Positions 48,186-57,596 of a stretch of 64,000 bases of DNA are shown one piece after another (within the stretch, counting starts at the first letter, position 1; each line of letters opens with the position of its first letter). The position numbers and the translations under genes were made by a program. A model generated the notes under the pieces. That model did no database searches. It saw nothing but the letters and a program-made list of their open reading frames with translations, and was not told where the DNA came from. The stretch is from Aliidiomarina sedimenti (GTDB taxonomy: Bacteria; Pseudomonadota; Gammaproteobacteria; Enterobacterales; Alteromonadaceae): contig NZ_PIPN01000006.1 of the NCBI RefSeq assembly GCF_003986955.1, positions 1 through 64,000 of the forward strand, read 5' to 3'.

Positions 48186-49262
48186 TTAGTTCTCGGGCGC
48201 ACCCGTTTCTGTGTCTGCGTGCATGTCTACATCAGTGTTTACATCAACGCCTGCCATTCGATTAATCATCTTTAGTACTGCTTCAATTTGCAGGCCATCC
48301 AGGGTGGCGTAATCAGCACCGGTGTAACCCCACCAGTCCCAGCAACCTTGTGGATTCATTGGCTCCGTCGTAGACGGACGCACCTGCGGGTAAAGAATAA
48401 CCAGACGGTTGCTGTCTGCCCATCGGTTGAGCCCTGACTCACGGGCAAAACGGTCGCCCACCGCGGCGCTATGCTGGTTGCAGCCATGGAAGCTAATATG
48501 CAGGCTGCACGCTTGCCCTTGCGCGCATTCCTCCGGGACGTACAAATAGCCTTCATCGGCCAGGCTGTCAGCAAAACGCCCGCCAGCCATTTGCTGGTCA
48601 AAGGTCACCAGTGCACGCTCGCCGGAACCCGGTTCATGTAAGTAGCCATATAAGGCTGCCAGTAACTCGCCAGCCGCATCGTAGTTGCAGTTACCAAGGT
48701 ACGGGGATTCGCTGCCCGCACAATCGCCGCCACTGGTTAGCGTCGGCCACAAATGGCCGGTTTCAGCACGGGTTATCTGCTCGATATTCGCTGGCTCGAC
48801 AAACTGCTGGTAGATGTCATGGGCGCGGTTGAAGATAGCATCGCCGACCGTGTTATCGCGCTCTCCGCGAAATAGCCAGACCTGATCCTGGCGTAAGTTT
48901 TCCAGTGGCTGGATCGTACGTTGCTCCGCACGCTGCCGAATAAGGGCCAGCAGTTGTTCGCTGTCCGGCGGGTTAGTCCCATTCCCCATACACTGACTTA
49001 ACGCAGTCGCCAGACTGCCCTGAGCACAGTCATAGGGACCGCCCGCTACTAGTGCGGCGCCGCGCACCCGTTCGCTATGAGCAAAATGAAACTGCTGCGC
49101 CATATAGGCACCGGAGGACAAGCCGGAAACGGTTACCCGCAACGGGTCGATATTCAGCCGCGGCAAGCCTGATTCATCAACTTCAGAAGGCTCGTCCTGC
49201 CCGCTGCAGCCACTCAACACGACGCCACATAACAGCGCCACCAGGATAGATTTTTTCATCAT
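48186..49262 (-). CDS. Lipoprotein PHA-depolymerase-type esterase
   Basis: Alpha/beta hydrolase resembling extracellular short-chain-length polyhydroxyalkanoate depolymerases. A lipoprotein signal ends in LSGC (Cys19). The lipase box GLSSG places the nucleophile at Ser49, unusually near the N-terminus as in the type-2 catalytic domain; HISFHGCNQH and GCWDWWGYTG are also typical. No linker or substrate-binding domain is present, and lipidation predicts membrane anchoring, so the real substrate may be another ester. Its start overlaps the end of the LOV-GGDEF-EAL gene by 4 bases. Confidence 0.84.
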   Translation of the reverse strand: MMKKSILVALLCGVVLSGCSGQDEPSEVDESGLPRLNIDPLRVTVSGLSSGAYMAQQFHFAHSERVRGAALVAGGPYDCAQGSLATALSQCMGNGTNPPDSEQLLALIRQRAEQRTIQPLENLRQDQVWLFRGERDNTVGDAIFNRAHDIYQQFVEPANIEQITRAETGHLWPTLTSGGDCAGSESPYLGNCNYDAAGELLAALYGYLHEPGSGERALVTFDQQMAGGRFADSLADEGYLYVPEECAQGQACSLHISFHGCNQHSAAVGDRFARESGLNRWADSNRLVILYPQVRPSTTEPMNPQGCWDWWGYTGADYATLDGLQIEAVLKMINRMAGVDVNTDVDMHADTETGAPEN

Positions 49263-51355
49263 GGCACCTCAGCCAAACGTACCGCTTTGCGCACGACGTC
49301 GCGTAATTCTTTGTCGTCCCACGGCTTGGTTAAGAACTTATAGATTTGTCCCTGATTAATCGCCGCCGTCACCGACTCCAGATCCATATAGCCAGACAAC
49401 ACAATGCGCACAATACCCGGGTACATTGACTTAACATGGTTAAGCAGTTCGGTGCCATTCATATGGCGCATCCGCTGATCAGAAATTATCACCTGCACCT
49501 GGTGCTGAGCCAGTAATTCAAATGCCTCATCAGCGGTTTCCGCCGTCAGTACGTGATACCCGTCACGGCGTAGCAGGCGGTTCAGTGAACGCAGCACATT
49601 TGGTTCATCATCAACCAGCAACAGGGTCGGCCGTATTTCATCGTCTTCCGGCTCTGTCAGCCCCTCATGCAATGCGAGAAACTGGGCGACGTCGTCCAGG
49701 GGCATCGGTCGAGCGCGGTAGTAACCCTGCATCTCATCGCACAACGCGCGACGTAAAAAGCTGTACTGCGCCTTGGTCTCGATGCCTTCAGCAACCACCT
49801 TCATATTAAGGTGATGCGCCATCGACACAATACCCTGAATGATCGCCGCGTCGCCTTTATTGTGCGCAAGGTCAGCAATAAAACTGCGGTCAATTTTAAG
49901 GGTGTCTATGGGCAGCCGTTTAAGGTAGTTCAGGCTTGAAAAGCCAGTGCCAAAATCATCCAATGACAGATGCACACCGAGCTCTTTCAGCGCCAGCATC
50001 TTGCGCACCGTCGTTTCGGGGTCTTTTAGCAGCACTGACTCGGTCACTTCAATATCAAGGTACTGTGCATCCAACTGACATTCGGTCAGCAGTTCAGCCA
50101 GGCGCTCGACAAAGTGTTCACGAAGAAAATGCAATGGGGAGATATTGACCGACACACTGGGCAGATCGGGGTCTGCTAAAACCAGCCGTTTAAAGTCCTC
50201 GGCCGCCCGGCGAATGACCCATTCGCTTAAGGATACGATTAAACCGGTCTTTTCTGCTACCGGAATAAATTCGTTGGGAGATACCTCCCCCAGCACCGGG
50301 TGAGTCCAGCGCGCCAGCGCTTCCACACCGGTACACTGGCCGCTGCGTAAATCAAACTTCGGCTGGTAGACCAGGCTAAACTGGTCAGTTTCGATCGCCT
50401 TCGAAAGTTGATTGCGAATATTAATAAACTGCGCCACTGAGGCGTTAAGGTCACCGCTGTACCACTGGAAGTTATTACGCCCACGTTGTTTCGCCTGGTA
50501 CATCGCCAAATCTGCCTGCTGGATCAGGACCATTGGGTCTTCCACCTCGTCGGAGCTCAGGGTCACCCCGATAGACGCCGACAGCTGCACGTCCATGCCG
50601 CTGACGTTCATCGGTTCGGCTACCTGCGCCAGAATACGTTCGAGTATAATCACGACATCGGTGGCGTTCGCCAGGTCGGAGAGCACTATCGCAAACTCAT
50701 CGCCTTCAACCCGTGCCAGGGTGTCCCCGGGTCGAATCAACGCTTGCAGCCGTTTCGCTACTTTCTGCAATAAACGGTCGCCGAAATGATGGCCAAAGTG
50801 GTCGTTGATCGGCTTGAAGCCATCCAGATCCAGGTACACCACCGCCAGTTCCCGTTTATAACGCTGACTCAGGCGTACGCTTTGCTCCAGACGTTCTTCC
50901 AGTAGCGCCCGGTTAGGCAGGCCAGTTAAAGGGTCATGGCTGGTATAATGATCCAGCTCTGCGCTTAAGTTCGCCTCGCGGGTCGCATCGCGAGACACCC
51001 CCATATAAAATACCAGCGCATCGTTCGCATCCAGCAAAGGCACCAGGGTTAATTCATTCCAGAACGCCTCGCCGTCTTTGCGGTAATTACGTAAAACCGC
51101 CTGCACCGACTGCCCGTTTTGCAAGGCTCGTCGAACCCGGGTGACCTCCTCGGTCGCAGTATCCGGCCCCTGCAGAAAACGGCAGTTTCTGCCCCGGACC
51201 TCGTCGCTGGTGTAACCGGTTAACGCCTCAAAAGCGGGATTGGTATAGACAATGGGCATGTCCGCTACCTTTGCGTCGGCGATAATGACACTCACCGGCA
51301 TGGCGTCAAGCGCGCCTACCATACTGGCGATCGGCAACTGCGGACGTTGCGTCAT
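49259..51355 (-). CDS. LOV-GGDEF-EAL-REC c-di-GMP protein
   Basis: Domain order: LOV/PAS (about 15-128), GGDEF (135-300), EAL (312-560), receiver (575-690). The LOV domain has the photoadduct motif GRNCRFLQG (Cys58), so it probably binds flavin and senses blue light. The flavin-facing Gln that normally ends the domain (GVQxD) is Ser121 (GVSRD). The GGDEF motif is EGDEF (217-221). The EAL domain keeps EALARW, the Asp pair in LDDFGTGFSS, KIDRSF and AEGIET, so phosphodiesterase activity is likely. The C-terminal receiver has its Asp (IISDQRM). It overlaps the genes on both sides by 4 bases. Confidence 0.9.
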   Translation of the reverse strand: MTQRPQLPIASMVGALDAMPVSVIIADAKVADMPIVYTNPAFEALTGYTSDEVRGRNCRFLQGPDTATEEVTRVRRALQNGQSVQAVLRNYRKDGEAFWNELTLVPLLDANDALVFYMGVSRDATREANLSAELDHYTSHDPLTGLPNRALLEERLEQSVRLSQRYKRELAVVYLDLDGFKPINDHFGHHFGDRLLQKVAKRLQALIRPGDTLARVEGDEFAIVLSDLANATDVVIILERILAQVAEPMNVSGMDVQLSASIGVTLSSDEVEDPMVLIQQADLAMYQAKQRGRNNFQWYSGDLNASVAQFINIRNQLSKAIETDQFSLVYQPKFDLRSGQCTGVEALARWTHPVLGEVSPNEFIPVAEKTGLIVSLSEWVIRRAAEDFKRLVLADPDLPSVSVNISPLHFLREHFVERLAELLTECQLDAQYLDIEVTESVLLKDPETTVRKMLALKELGVHLSLDDFGTGFSSLNYLKRLPIDTLKIDRSFIADLAHNKGDAAIIQGIVSMAHHLNMKVVAEGIETKAQYSFLRRALCDEMQGYYRARPMPLDDVAQFLALHEGLTEPEDDEIRPTLLLVDDEPNVLRSLNRLLRRDGYHVLTAETADEAFELLAQHQVQVIISDQRMRHMNGTELLNHVKSMYPGIVRIVLSGYMDLESVTAAINQGQIYKFLTKPWDDKELRDVVRKAVRLAEVP

Positions 51356-52725
51356 GAGTCCTGGCTACCGCTCGTCTCAGCGGATTCAGAGGCTTCATCG
51401 TCCGGCGTCACATGCTCATCACTGGAGACATCGATATGCACCTGATAATGTTCACGCCGGGTACGCTCAAACACCATCAGCTTTTCAATCATGCCCGGTG
51501 TCAGTATGCTGCCAGCATTGAGCAATAAAAACCCACTGTCGGTCAGCAAGTTGCTCTTCACCAACATGCCTGCTTTTAATTGGTTCAGACGACAGGAAAT
51601 AACACCATCCGGCAACGGTTCCAGATCCGGCGCTTTATCATGCACCAGCGCAATAAAACGCGCTGTCATATCCGGGTCATAAACACGGTCAGCAAAAATT
51701 CCCAGGTTCTCCAGTGCATCATCCCGGTTCATCAGCCGATCCAGGATCATGCCCCGTTGCAGCTCAATAAAATCTACTGCAAGCTTTAATAAACGTGACT
51801 CTTCAGGGATGTTGCGTCCTTCCAGCTGTCCCGGGAAGCCGCGGCCGTCCCAGCGCTCCTGATGATGCCGGATAATAATAGCGGCCCGCTGCAATGGCTC
51901 CAGCGACATCAATAAGCTTTCTCCCAGTTCCGGATAGGTCCGGAATTTGTCCCGGTCACGGCCCCGAAAGGTATCACTGGGCGTCATCAGGTGTTCGTCA
52001 CTCCAGGTAACCTTCCCCAGATTATATAAGGCCGCCGCCATGGTCATATCGTTGATCCGGACGGCATCCCAACCAGCCTCTTCAGCATAGGCTTTAACCA
52101 GAGCGCTGACCTTACCATTGGTCTGGCGAGACTTCGGCAACCGCTGGTTAATCAATGCAGCGAAGACCTCAGTCGAATTCATATAACTCTTTTCCAGCTT
52201 TTTATACGCTTTGTCGCGTAACTGGATGGCTTTACGCAGCGCATTGGTGCGTTTAGTAACGCTCAGTTCCAGCTGCTGGTTAAGGTCACGTAGCTTGCGG
52301 TTACGTGCCTGGATCAACTTGGTCAACCGGCTCCGTTCGCGCTCCGCGTAGGCCAGACGGGCAGCCTGGCGCAGCACGCCGCGTACTTCGTTATCATCCC
52401 ACGGCTTCTGAATAAAGCTATAGAGATGCCCCTGATTGATACTTTTGATCAGGCTTTCCATTTCCGGATAGCCCGTCAGCAGAATGCGGATACAGTGCGG
52501 CCAGCGCTTCTGCACCAGGGAGAGCAATTCGCTGCCATCCATTTCCGGCATTTTCGAATCGGACACCAGAATATCAATTTCTTCAGATTCCATCAGCGCC
52601 AGCGCGTCTTTGCCACTGCCGGCCGTACGGATCTGCATGCTTTCGTTGCGAAGCAGACGCTGCAGCGAACTCAACACATTGCTTTCATCATCTACTAATA
52701 AGACTCGAATCGTCGTTGTCGCCAT
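51352..52725 (-). CDS. REC protein with degenerate HD-GYP domain
   Basis: A receiver domain with Asp56 (LVSDSKMP), a coiled coil (about 125-185) and an HD-GYP-like domain (about 195-350). The domain keeps RHHQERWDGRGFP, but the metal-binding His-Asp pair is Tyr234-Asn235 (ALYNLGK) and GYP is GFP, so phosphodiesterase activity is doubtful. A C-terminal domain of about 100 residues follows. I choose ATG 52725 (457 aa) with AGGAAAG upstream; the longer frame lies inside the kinase gene. It is coupled to the LOV protein (ATGA). Confidence 0.85.
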   Translation of the reverse strand: MATTTIRVLLVDDESNVLSSLQRLLRNESMQIRTAGSGKDALALMESEEIDILVSDSKMPEMDGSELLSLVQKRWPHCIRILLTGYPEMESLIKSINQGHLYSFIQKPWDDNEVRGVLRQAARLAYAERERSRLTKLIQARNRKLRDLNQQLELSVTKRTNALRKAIQLRDKAYKKLEKSYMNSTEVFAALINQRLPKSRQTNGKVSALVKAYAEEAGWDAVRINDMTMAAALYNLGKVTWSDEHLMTPSDTFRGRDRDKFRTYPELGESLLMSLEPLQRAAIIIRHHQERWDGRGFPGQLEGRNIPEESRLLKLAVDFIELQRGMILDRLMNRDDALENLGIFADRVYDPDMTARFIALVHDKAPDLEPLPDGVISCRLNQLKAGMLVKSNLLTDSGFLLLNAGSILTPGMIEKLMVFERTRREHYQVHIDVSSDEHVTPDDEASESAETSGSQDS

Positions 52726-52753
52726 GGTCTTTCCTGTTCCTTTCGTTTTCGGA

Positions 52754-54013
52754 TTAAGCCTCGGTTGGGGCTTGTTGAATGCCAGCAACCGGTAATACCA
52801 CGGTAAAACAAGTTCCCTGCCCTACTTCGCTGTCGACCCGAAGGGTTCCACCATGCTTTTTGACAATGTTATAGGTCAGAGCGAGACCCAGCCCGGTGCC
52901 TTCACCAACTGGTTTCGAGGTGTAAAAGGGCTCAAAAATGCGCGGCATTTGCTCATCACTAATACCGCTGCCATCATCGCGGATAGAGATTTCTACCGTA
53001 TCACCTGCGACTGCTGTCTCCACATAAATATTGCCGAATTTTTCAATCGCCTGAGCTGCATTAACTAACAGGTTCATAAACACCTGATTAATTTGCCCCA
53101 GGTTGCAACATACATCAGGTATATCGGCTAACGCAGTATGAACTTCAGCTTTATACTTAAGCTCATTCCACGCCACGCTGATGGTGGTTTCAACGGCTTT
53201 ATTAATATTCGCCGGCTGCATTTCACAGTCGTCCTGGCGCGAAAAGTCCTTGAGCGCGGTAATAATATGCTTTACCCGTTCAATGCCTTCTTCCGACTCT
53301 CGCAACAGCGCGCTGACATCGGTGCGAATAAAGTCGTAATCAAGGGTCTTTTTCAACCGCTTCAGTTCGTCTACAGAGTCAACATGGTCAATCGCCTCGA
53401 TAATCTGGCGCAGGTCAGCGACGTATTCAGCCATGGTTTGCAGGTTCGAATAGACATAGCCAATCGGATTATTAATCTCATGGGCCACCCCTGCTGCCAG
53501 CTGCCCAATAGCCGCCATTTTCTCGGTCTGCACAAAGGTGCTGTTAACGTCTTCTAGTTTACGGATCAGTTCAGCCTGCTGTGATTGCCGGGCCAGTAAC
53601 GACGCTTGCTCACGGGTCAGCGCCTGGGCCGACTCGCGAACCTCATTGCGCTGCGCAATCAGGCTGCGTTCCATATTAATCCGGGTTTCATAAGGCGTGA
53701 GGGTCAAGTGAATAACATCAGACTGTTGTTTAGCACTCAGCAGCAATGAAACCTGCTCGCCGCTTTGCTGCTGCAATCGCATGCTGTATTGTTCGGCGGG
53801 CTTTCCGCTATCCAGTGCAGGCTGCACCATATTGTGCCATGCCAGCCAGTTGGCTTTATTCATCAGGGTGCTGAATGACGCCCCGATAAGTTCGTCGTTG
53901 CGATACCCAAGCAGCGTCAGACACGCCTCATTGACCGCTACAATAGAGTTGCTGCTATCAATCACCAGATAAGGTGCTGGTACCTGTTCGACCCAGTTAA
54001 ACTCAGCATCCAT
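52754..54013 (-). CDS. PAS-domain sensor histidine kinase
   Basis: Soluble kinase of 419 aa: PAS (about 5-115), a coiled linker (125-170), an NtrB/HydH-like HisKA with GVAHEINNPIGYVYSN and HATPase_c with DDGSGIS and GTGLGLALTYNIV. No membrane segment. It lies between a transporter and two receiver-domain proteins in an overlapping operon, which makes those two its likely phosphorylation partners. Its start overlaps the MFS stop by one base. Confidence 0.9.
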   Translation of the reverse strand: MDAEFNWVEQVPAPYLVIDSSNSIVAVNEACLTLLGYRNDELIGASFSTLMNKANWLAWHNMVQPALDSGKPAEQYSMRLQQQSGEQVSLLLSAKQQSDVIHLTLTPYETRINMERSLIAQRNEVRESAQALTREQASLLARQSQQAELIRKLEDVNSTFVQTEKMAAIGQLAAGVAHEINNPIGYVYSNLQTMAEYVADLRQIIEAIDHVDSVDELKRLKKTLDYDFIRTDVSALLRESEEGIERVKHIITALKDFSRQDDCEMQPANINKAVETTISVAWNELKYKAEVHTALADIPDVCCNLGQINQVFMNLLVNAAQAIEKFGNIYVETAVAGDTVEISIRDDGSGISDEQMPRIFEPFYTSKPVGEGTGLGLALTYNIVKKHGGTLRVDSEVGQGTCFTVVLPVAGIQQAPTEA

Positions 54014-55311
54014 TAGTGTGCATCCTCTTGCTCTGCCTGTCGTTGCCCTTCCTGCAAAGGAACCCGAAGCAACAGGACGCCGCCAGCGAGAAAGAAACCA
54101 ATCACCATCAGCAATGCTGACTGGCGGCTGAAGATATCAGCTACAATACCGAAACTTGCCGCCATTAACATCGCAAGCCGGTTAAACACGCCCCACCAGC
54201 CAAACGCACTGCCACCTAAGCGGGCTGAGGTTAACTGCCCCACCAGCGAGCGGCTGGAGGACTGAATCGCTCCAATTCCGGTGCCCGCCAATAAGGCCAC
54301 GCCCATAAAGAGGTGGGCCACATCGATACCGGACCAGGCGACCAGCGTCGGCAACATATACATTGCCACAATGGCCACCAGCCAGATTGCAATCACCGCA
54401 AAAAGCGTAGGCCGGGCCCCTATTCTGTGTTCGACAAAACCAAACGCCAGCGCACCGCCCATCGCACTAAACTGAGTCGCCAGGAACACGCCGACCAGGT
54501 CCGCCTGGGTCAGACCCAGTTCACCAGTACTGTAGATACCAATAAACTTAATGACCGTTTGCACCCCGGCCATATAAAACACAAATGCCATAAAGAAGCG
54601 CCATAAAATAGGCTGGTTTTGGCGCAACAACTGAATATTCAGGCTCGATCGCCAACTCAGCCGCTGGTGCCTGGCCAGTACCGGCCGGCGACGGTCTTTA
54701 AGCAAAATAAAGGTAGGCAATGCAAAGAGGACAAAATAAACCGAAATCGCAAACATCGACCACTGGTTCTGACTAATATACAGCTCAGGTTGCTGCTCAG
54801 GGTTGGCCGTAACCAACACAATGGTCACCAAAACCATGCTGATTAAGCCACCAATGTAGCCCACACCCCAGCCGATCCCGGAAATCAGTCCCATTTGACT
54901 GCGCTTAGCAATATCAGGCAAAAACGAGGAAATAATGGCCTCGCCCAGCATCCAAGCGGTGTTGGTGACCAATATCAGCGCAACCCCTAACCAGACATCG
55001 CCAGGTGAAACCCAGATCAGGGCAGACGTGAAGGCAGCACAGACCAGGGTCGACCAGGCCAGCAGTCGTTTCTTGCTCGCCCCTTCGTCGATACGCTGAC
55101 CGATCCAGGGTGACAGCAACATAGCCAGGATGGTCGATCCAATCAGCGCCATCGACCAGTAGCCATCCTGCCAGCGGTAGCTGTCCGGAACGATGTAAGT
55201 GACGAAAAACGCAGAGTAAATGAACGAAATTACAACCGTGGTGTAGGCTTGATTGGCAACGTCATACATCGCCCAAGCAAAAATCTCACGTTTCGGTGCC
55301 AGCGTTGCCAT
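54013..55311 (-). CDS. MFS transporter, UMF1 (Atg22-like) family
   Basis: Twelve-helix permease. The N-terminal signature FAWAMYDVANQAYTTVV matches the UMF1/Atg22-like family, and the loop SSFLPDIAKRSQMGLISGIG is shared. Substrate unknown. Length is 432 aa. It sits 20 bases after the RsbQ-like hydrolase gene, with GGAGC before the ATG. It could import the hydrolase ligand or export a product; this is inference. Confidence 0.87.
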   Translation of the reverse strand: MATLAPKREIFAWAMYDVANQAYTTVVISFIYSAFFVTYIVPDSYRWQDGYWSMALIGSTILAMLLSPWIGQRIDEGASKKRLLAWSTLVCAAFTSALIWVSPGDVWLGVALILVTNTAWMLGEAIISSFLPDIAKRSQMGLISGIGWGVGYIGGLISMVLVTIVLVTANPEQQPELYISQNQWSMFAISVYFVLFALPTFILLKDRRRPVLARHQRLSWRSSLNIQLLRQNQPILWRFFMAFVFYMAGVQTVIKFIGIYSTGELGLTQADLVGVFLATQFSAMGGALAFGFVEHRIGARPTLFAVIAIWLVAIVAMYMLPTLVAWSGIDVAHLFMGVALLAGTGIGAIQSSSRSLVGQLTSARLGGSAFGWWGVFNRLAMLMAASFGIVADIFSRQSALLMVIGFFLAGGVLLLRVPLQEGQRQAEQEDAH

Positions 55312-55331
55312 AGGGCTCCTGTGAACTCAGA

Positions 55332-56162
55332 TTATGGGCGAGGTAGTGCCGCGTTTAAGATTTTCCGCAGCAACGTGACCACCTCCGCCGGATGACTTAA
55401 CTGGGGATAATGCCCTTGCGCGTCCAGGGTGTAAAGCTCGCATTTCTGCATGGTGCCGACGAGGTAATCACTCACTGCGGGTGGCACAATCGCATCATCC
55501 GCCGCCTGCATTACACTCACCGGGCAGGCAAGTTCAGCGTATTCAGCACGATAGTCCGAGTACAGAATGGCACGGGCAAAGTTGAGCATAATATCGGGCC
55601 GCGCCTGCTGAAAACTGCGTACCAGGCGCTCGGCCAGCTCTGGTCGCTGCTCATTCTTCATCGCCGTGGCCGCCATTACATTGGCCCACTGAAAATAGTT
55701 TTCTTCCATCAGTTCCAGCAACGCATCAATGTCGCTGCGCTCAAAGCCCCCCTGATACGCGCCGTCATTTATATAACGGGGAGAAGGACTTACCATCAGT
55801 AAATGGCGGAAGGTTCCCGGTGCCGCCTGTTCAGCGAGAACGCCGATACTGCCACTTGCCGAGTGAGAAAGCAGGTAGGGCTGGTCCAGGTTCAGGCATT
55901 CAACCACATCAAGCAGGTCATCCGCGTAACCACGCAGTGTTTTATACTTCGCCTCGTTATACTGACTCAGATCAGACTCACCAGCACCGACGTAATCAAA
56001 CAACACAAGACGGTAGTCCGCCGACAGCAGGGGCACCACTTTGTGCCAGATCCGCTGGTCACAGCCAAGCCCATGAGCAAGCACAATGGTCTGCGAGCCG
56101 GTTCCTAGTACAACCACATTATTGCGCCGCATAATGTTGCGTGAGCCACCTGTCACTGACAA
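55332..56162 (-). CDS. RsbQ/KAI2-type alpha/beta hydrolase
   Basis: Strongly resembles Bacillus RsbQ and the plant strigolactone/karrikin receptors D14 and KAI2: FGxGCDQRIW-type region (GLGCDQRIWHKVVP), LFDYVGAGESDL, MVSPSPRYIND and ADDAIVPP. The triad is Ser101 (SHSAS), Asp223 and His251 (GHYPQLSHP). RsbQ works with a PAS protein (RsbP), and here PAS, LOV and kinase genes follow in the same operon. It opens with TTG, 5 bases after a perfect AAGGAGG. Probable role: making or sensing a small ligand. Confidence 0.88.
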   Translation of the reverse strand: MSVTGGSRNIMRRNNVVVLGTGSQTIVLAHGLGCDQRIWHKVVPLLSADYRLVLFDYVGAGESDLSQYNEAKYKTLRGYADDLLDVVECLNLDQPYLLSHSASGSIGVLAEQAAPGTFRHLLMVSPSPRYINDGAYQGGFERSDIDALLELMEENYFQWANVMAATAMKNEQRPELAERLVRSFQQARPDIMLNFARAILYSDYRAEYAELACPVSVMQAADDAIVPPAVSDYLVGTMQKCELYTLDAQGHYPQLSHPAEVVTLLRKILNAALPRP

Positions 56163-56226
56163 ACGGACCTCCTTAAGAATTATCTCAAATGTAGAGTTTG
56201 CAATGAGAGCGTTAACAATATGTTAA

Positions 56227-57579
56227 CTAAGCGGAGAGTTCAACTTCGACAATGCGATTGTGGTTAATGACAATTCGCCAGCGCTGAATAACCACACTGC
56301 CGTCACCTTCAACGTCGCGCGCAACCAGGTTAAGAACATAGCGTTTCTCCACCTGGTCCTCGATAATCTCTTGATTATCCAGGCGAAATACAATGTGGGT
56401 ACTCGGATTCATGACCCGCATAATGAGGTCGAGATCCAGAATAATGCTTTCCCGTGTCTGCGCATAACCACTGAGAAATCGGGTTGGCAGCATTTTTGAG
56501 TCATTGCGGTAGTGCAGAATCGACTCACCACGCTGCGGGGTATTGCCCTGGCGCGCGATGCGAATATCCTCCGGTAAATCGTCAAAACTCTGGTAGTCGA
56601 TCCATTCCAGTGAACGTCCAATGGTCTGCTCGGAATTGACATCAAGATAGGTATGGCGCCATTTCGGTCGCCCTTTGCGCAACCACAGCCATAGTTTCTG
56701 GCGGATATCATCACGGAAAAATTCGCGCACCCCATACAAAAATGCGGCGATAACCAAAAACATCGCGGTGATATCTCCCACCAACAAACGGCTTTCCAGC
56801 AGCAGAAATGAAACAAAGGTCATCACCACCGCCGCCACCGCAGCTTTCAGCCAGCGCTGCTCGCCGACACCTAGCTCCTGGGTACGGCGTTTAAAGGTAA
56901 CCGGATACTCTATCAGGCGGCGCAGCAGACGCATCTTATTCGACATCCGGGTGGAGTCATCATTGACCGCTTTGCTGTTGTATTCCTGCTCTTCACGGTG
57001 CTTATGTTCGCGCCGTGCGACTTTGATCAGCAAGTCTTTTAAATCCTGCTGATCGTCGGCAAAAGGCATCCGTGCAGCGAGCAACAGAAACTGCTGTTCG
57101 GTCTGCCACGACAGGTAGTTATCGATGTTTACATGGTAGCGTGAGAGCGACTCGTCTTTTGGCACATTGCGCCGCAAGCGGCGTAAAATAGTAGCGCTCA
57201 GTTCGAGCAACTCACCTATTTCATCCCGCTTCACCTCGCTGTTGGCCAGCAATGCCCGCGCCGCACTTTCCAGCGCATTGGTATACTGGTACGCATAAAG
57301 GCTGACACTGAGACGGTATTTGGGGTCGGCGCGGTCCTGCTGACCACGGCTGCGGCTAATTAGCCGGCTTTGCACCAAAGGCGAGAGCTGCGCGCTACTG
57401 GAATAGGTACGGCGCACATAAATACCCTGCAGGTAAAATTCCTGCTCAGGAATCAGCTGCGAATCAACGTTTAATTCACCCGGAATAAACAGGTACAGAT
57501 CGAGCCGGTGTTCAGCCTTGTCACCCAGCTCGCGGGTCAGTCTTACACTCTGTTCGTCGTAACGTGCGAGGTGAATCAC
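56227..57579 (-). CDS. Conserved membrane protein of unknown function
   Basis: I do not recognise a family. The 450-aa protein has a soluble N-terminal half (about 1-235) with a charged helical stretch near 190 (VARREHKHREEQEY). Two adjacent transmembrane helices follow (about 245-285, AAVAAVVMTFVSFLLL and ITAMFLVIAAFLYGV). The cytoplasmic-type C-terminal domain is rich in beta strand. It lies 17 bases after a small membrane-protein gene and 64 bases before the RsbQ-like gene, all on one strand. Confidence 0.72.
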   Translation of the reverse strand: MIHLARYDEQSVRLTRELGDKAEHRLDLYLFIPGELNVDSQLIPEQEFYLQGIYVRRTYSSSAQLSPLVQSRLISRSRGQQDRADPKYRLSVSLYAYQYTNALESAARALLANSEVKRDEIGELLELSATILRRLRRNVPKDESLSRYHVNIDNYLSWQTEQQFLLLAARMPFADDQQDLKDLLIKVARREHKHREEQEYNSKAVNDDSTRMSNKMRLLRRLIEYPVTFKRRTQELGVGEQRWLKAAVAAVVMTFVSFLLLESRLLVGDITAMFLVIAAFLYGVREFFRDDIRQKLWLWLRKGRPKWRHTYLDVNSEQTIGRSLEWIDYQSFDDLPEDIRIARQGNTPQRGESILHYRNDSKMLPTRFLSGYAQTRESIILDLDLIMRVMNPSTHIVFRLDNQEIIEDQVEKRYVLNLVARDVEGDGSVVIQRWRIVINHNRIVEVELSA

Positions 57580-57596
57580 AGATTCAGGCTACTCCC

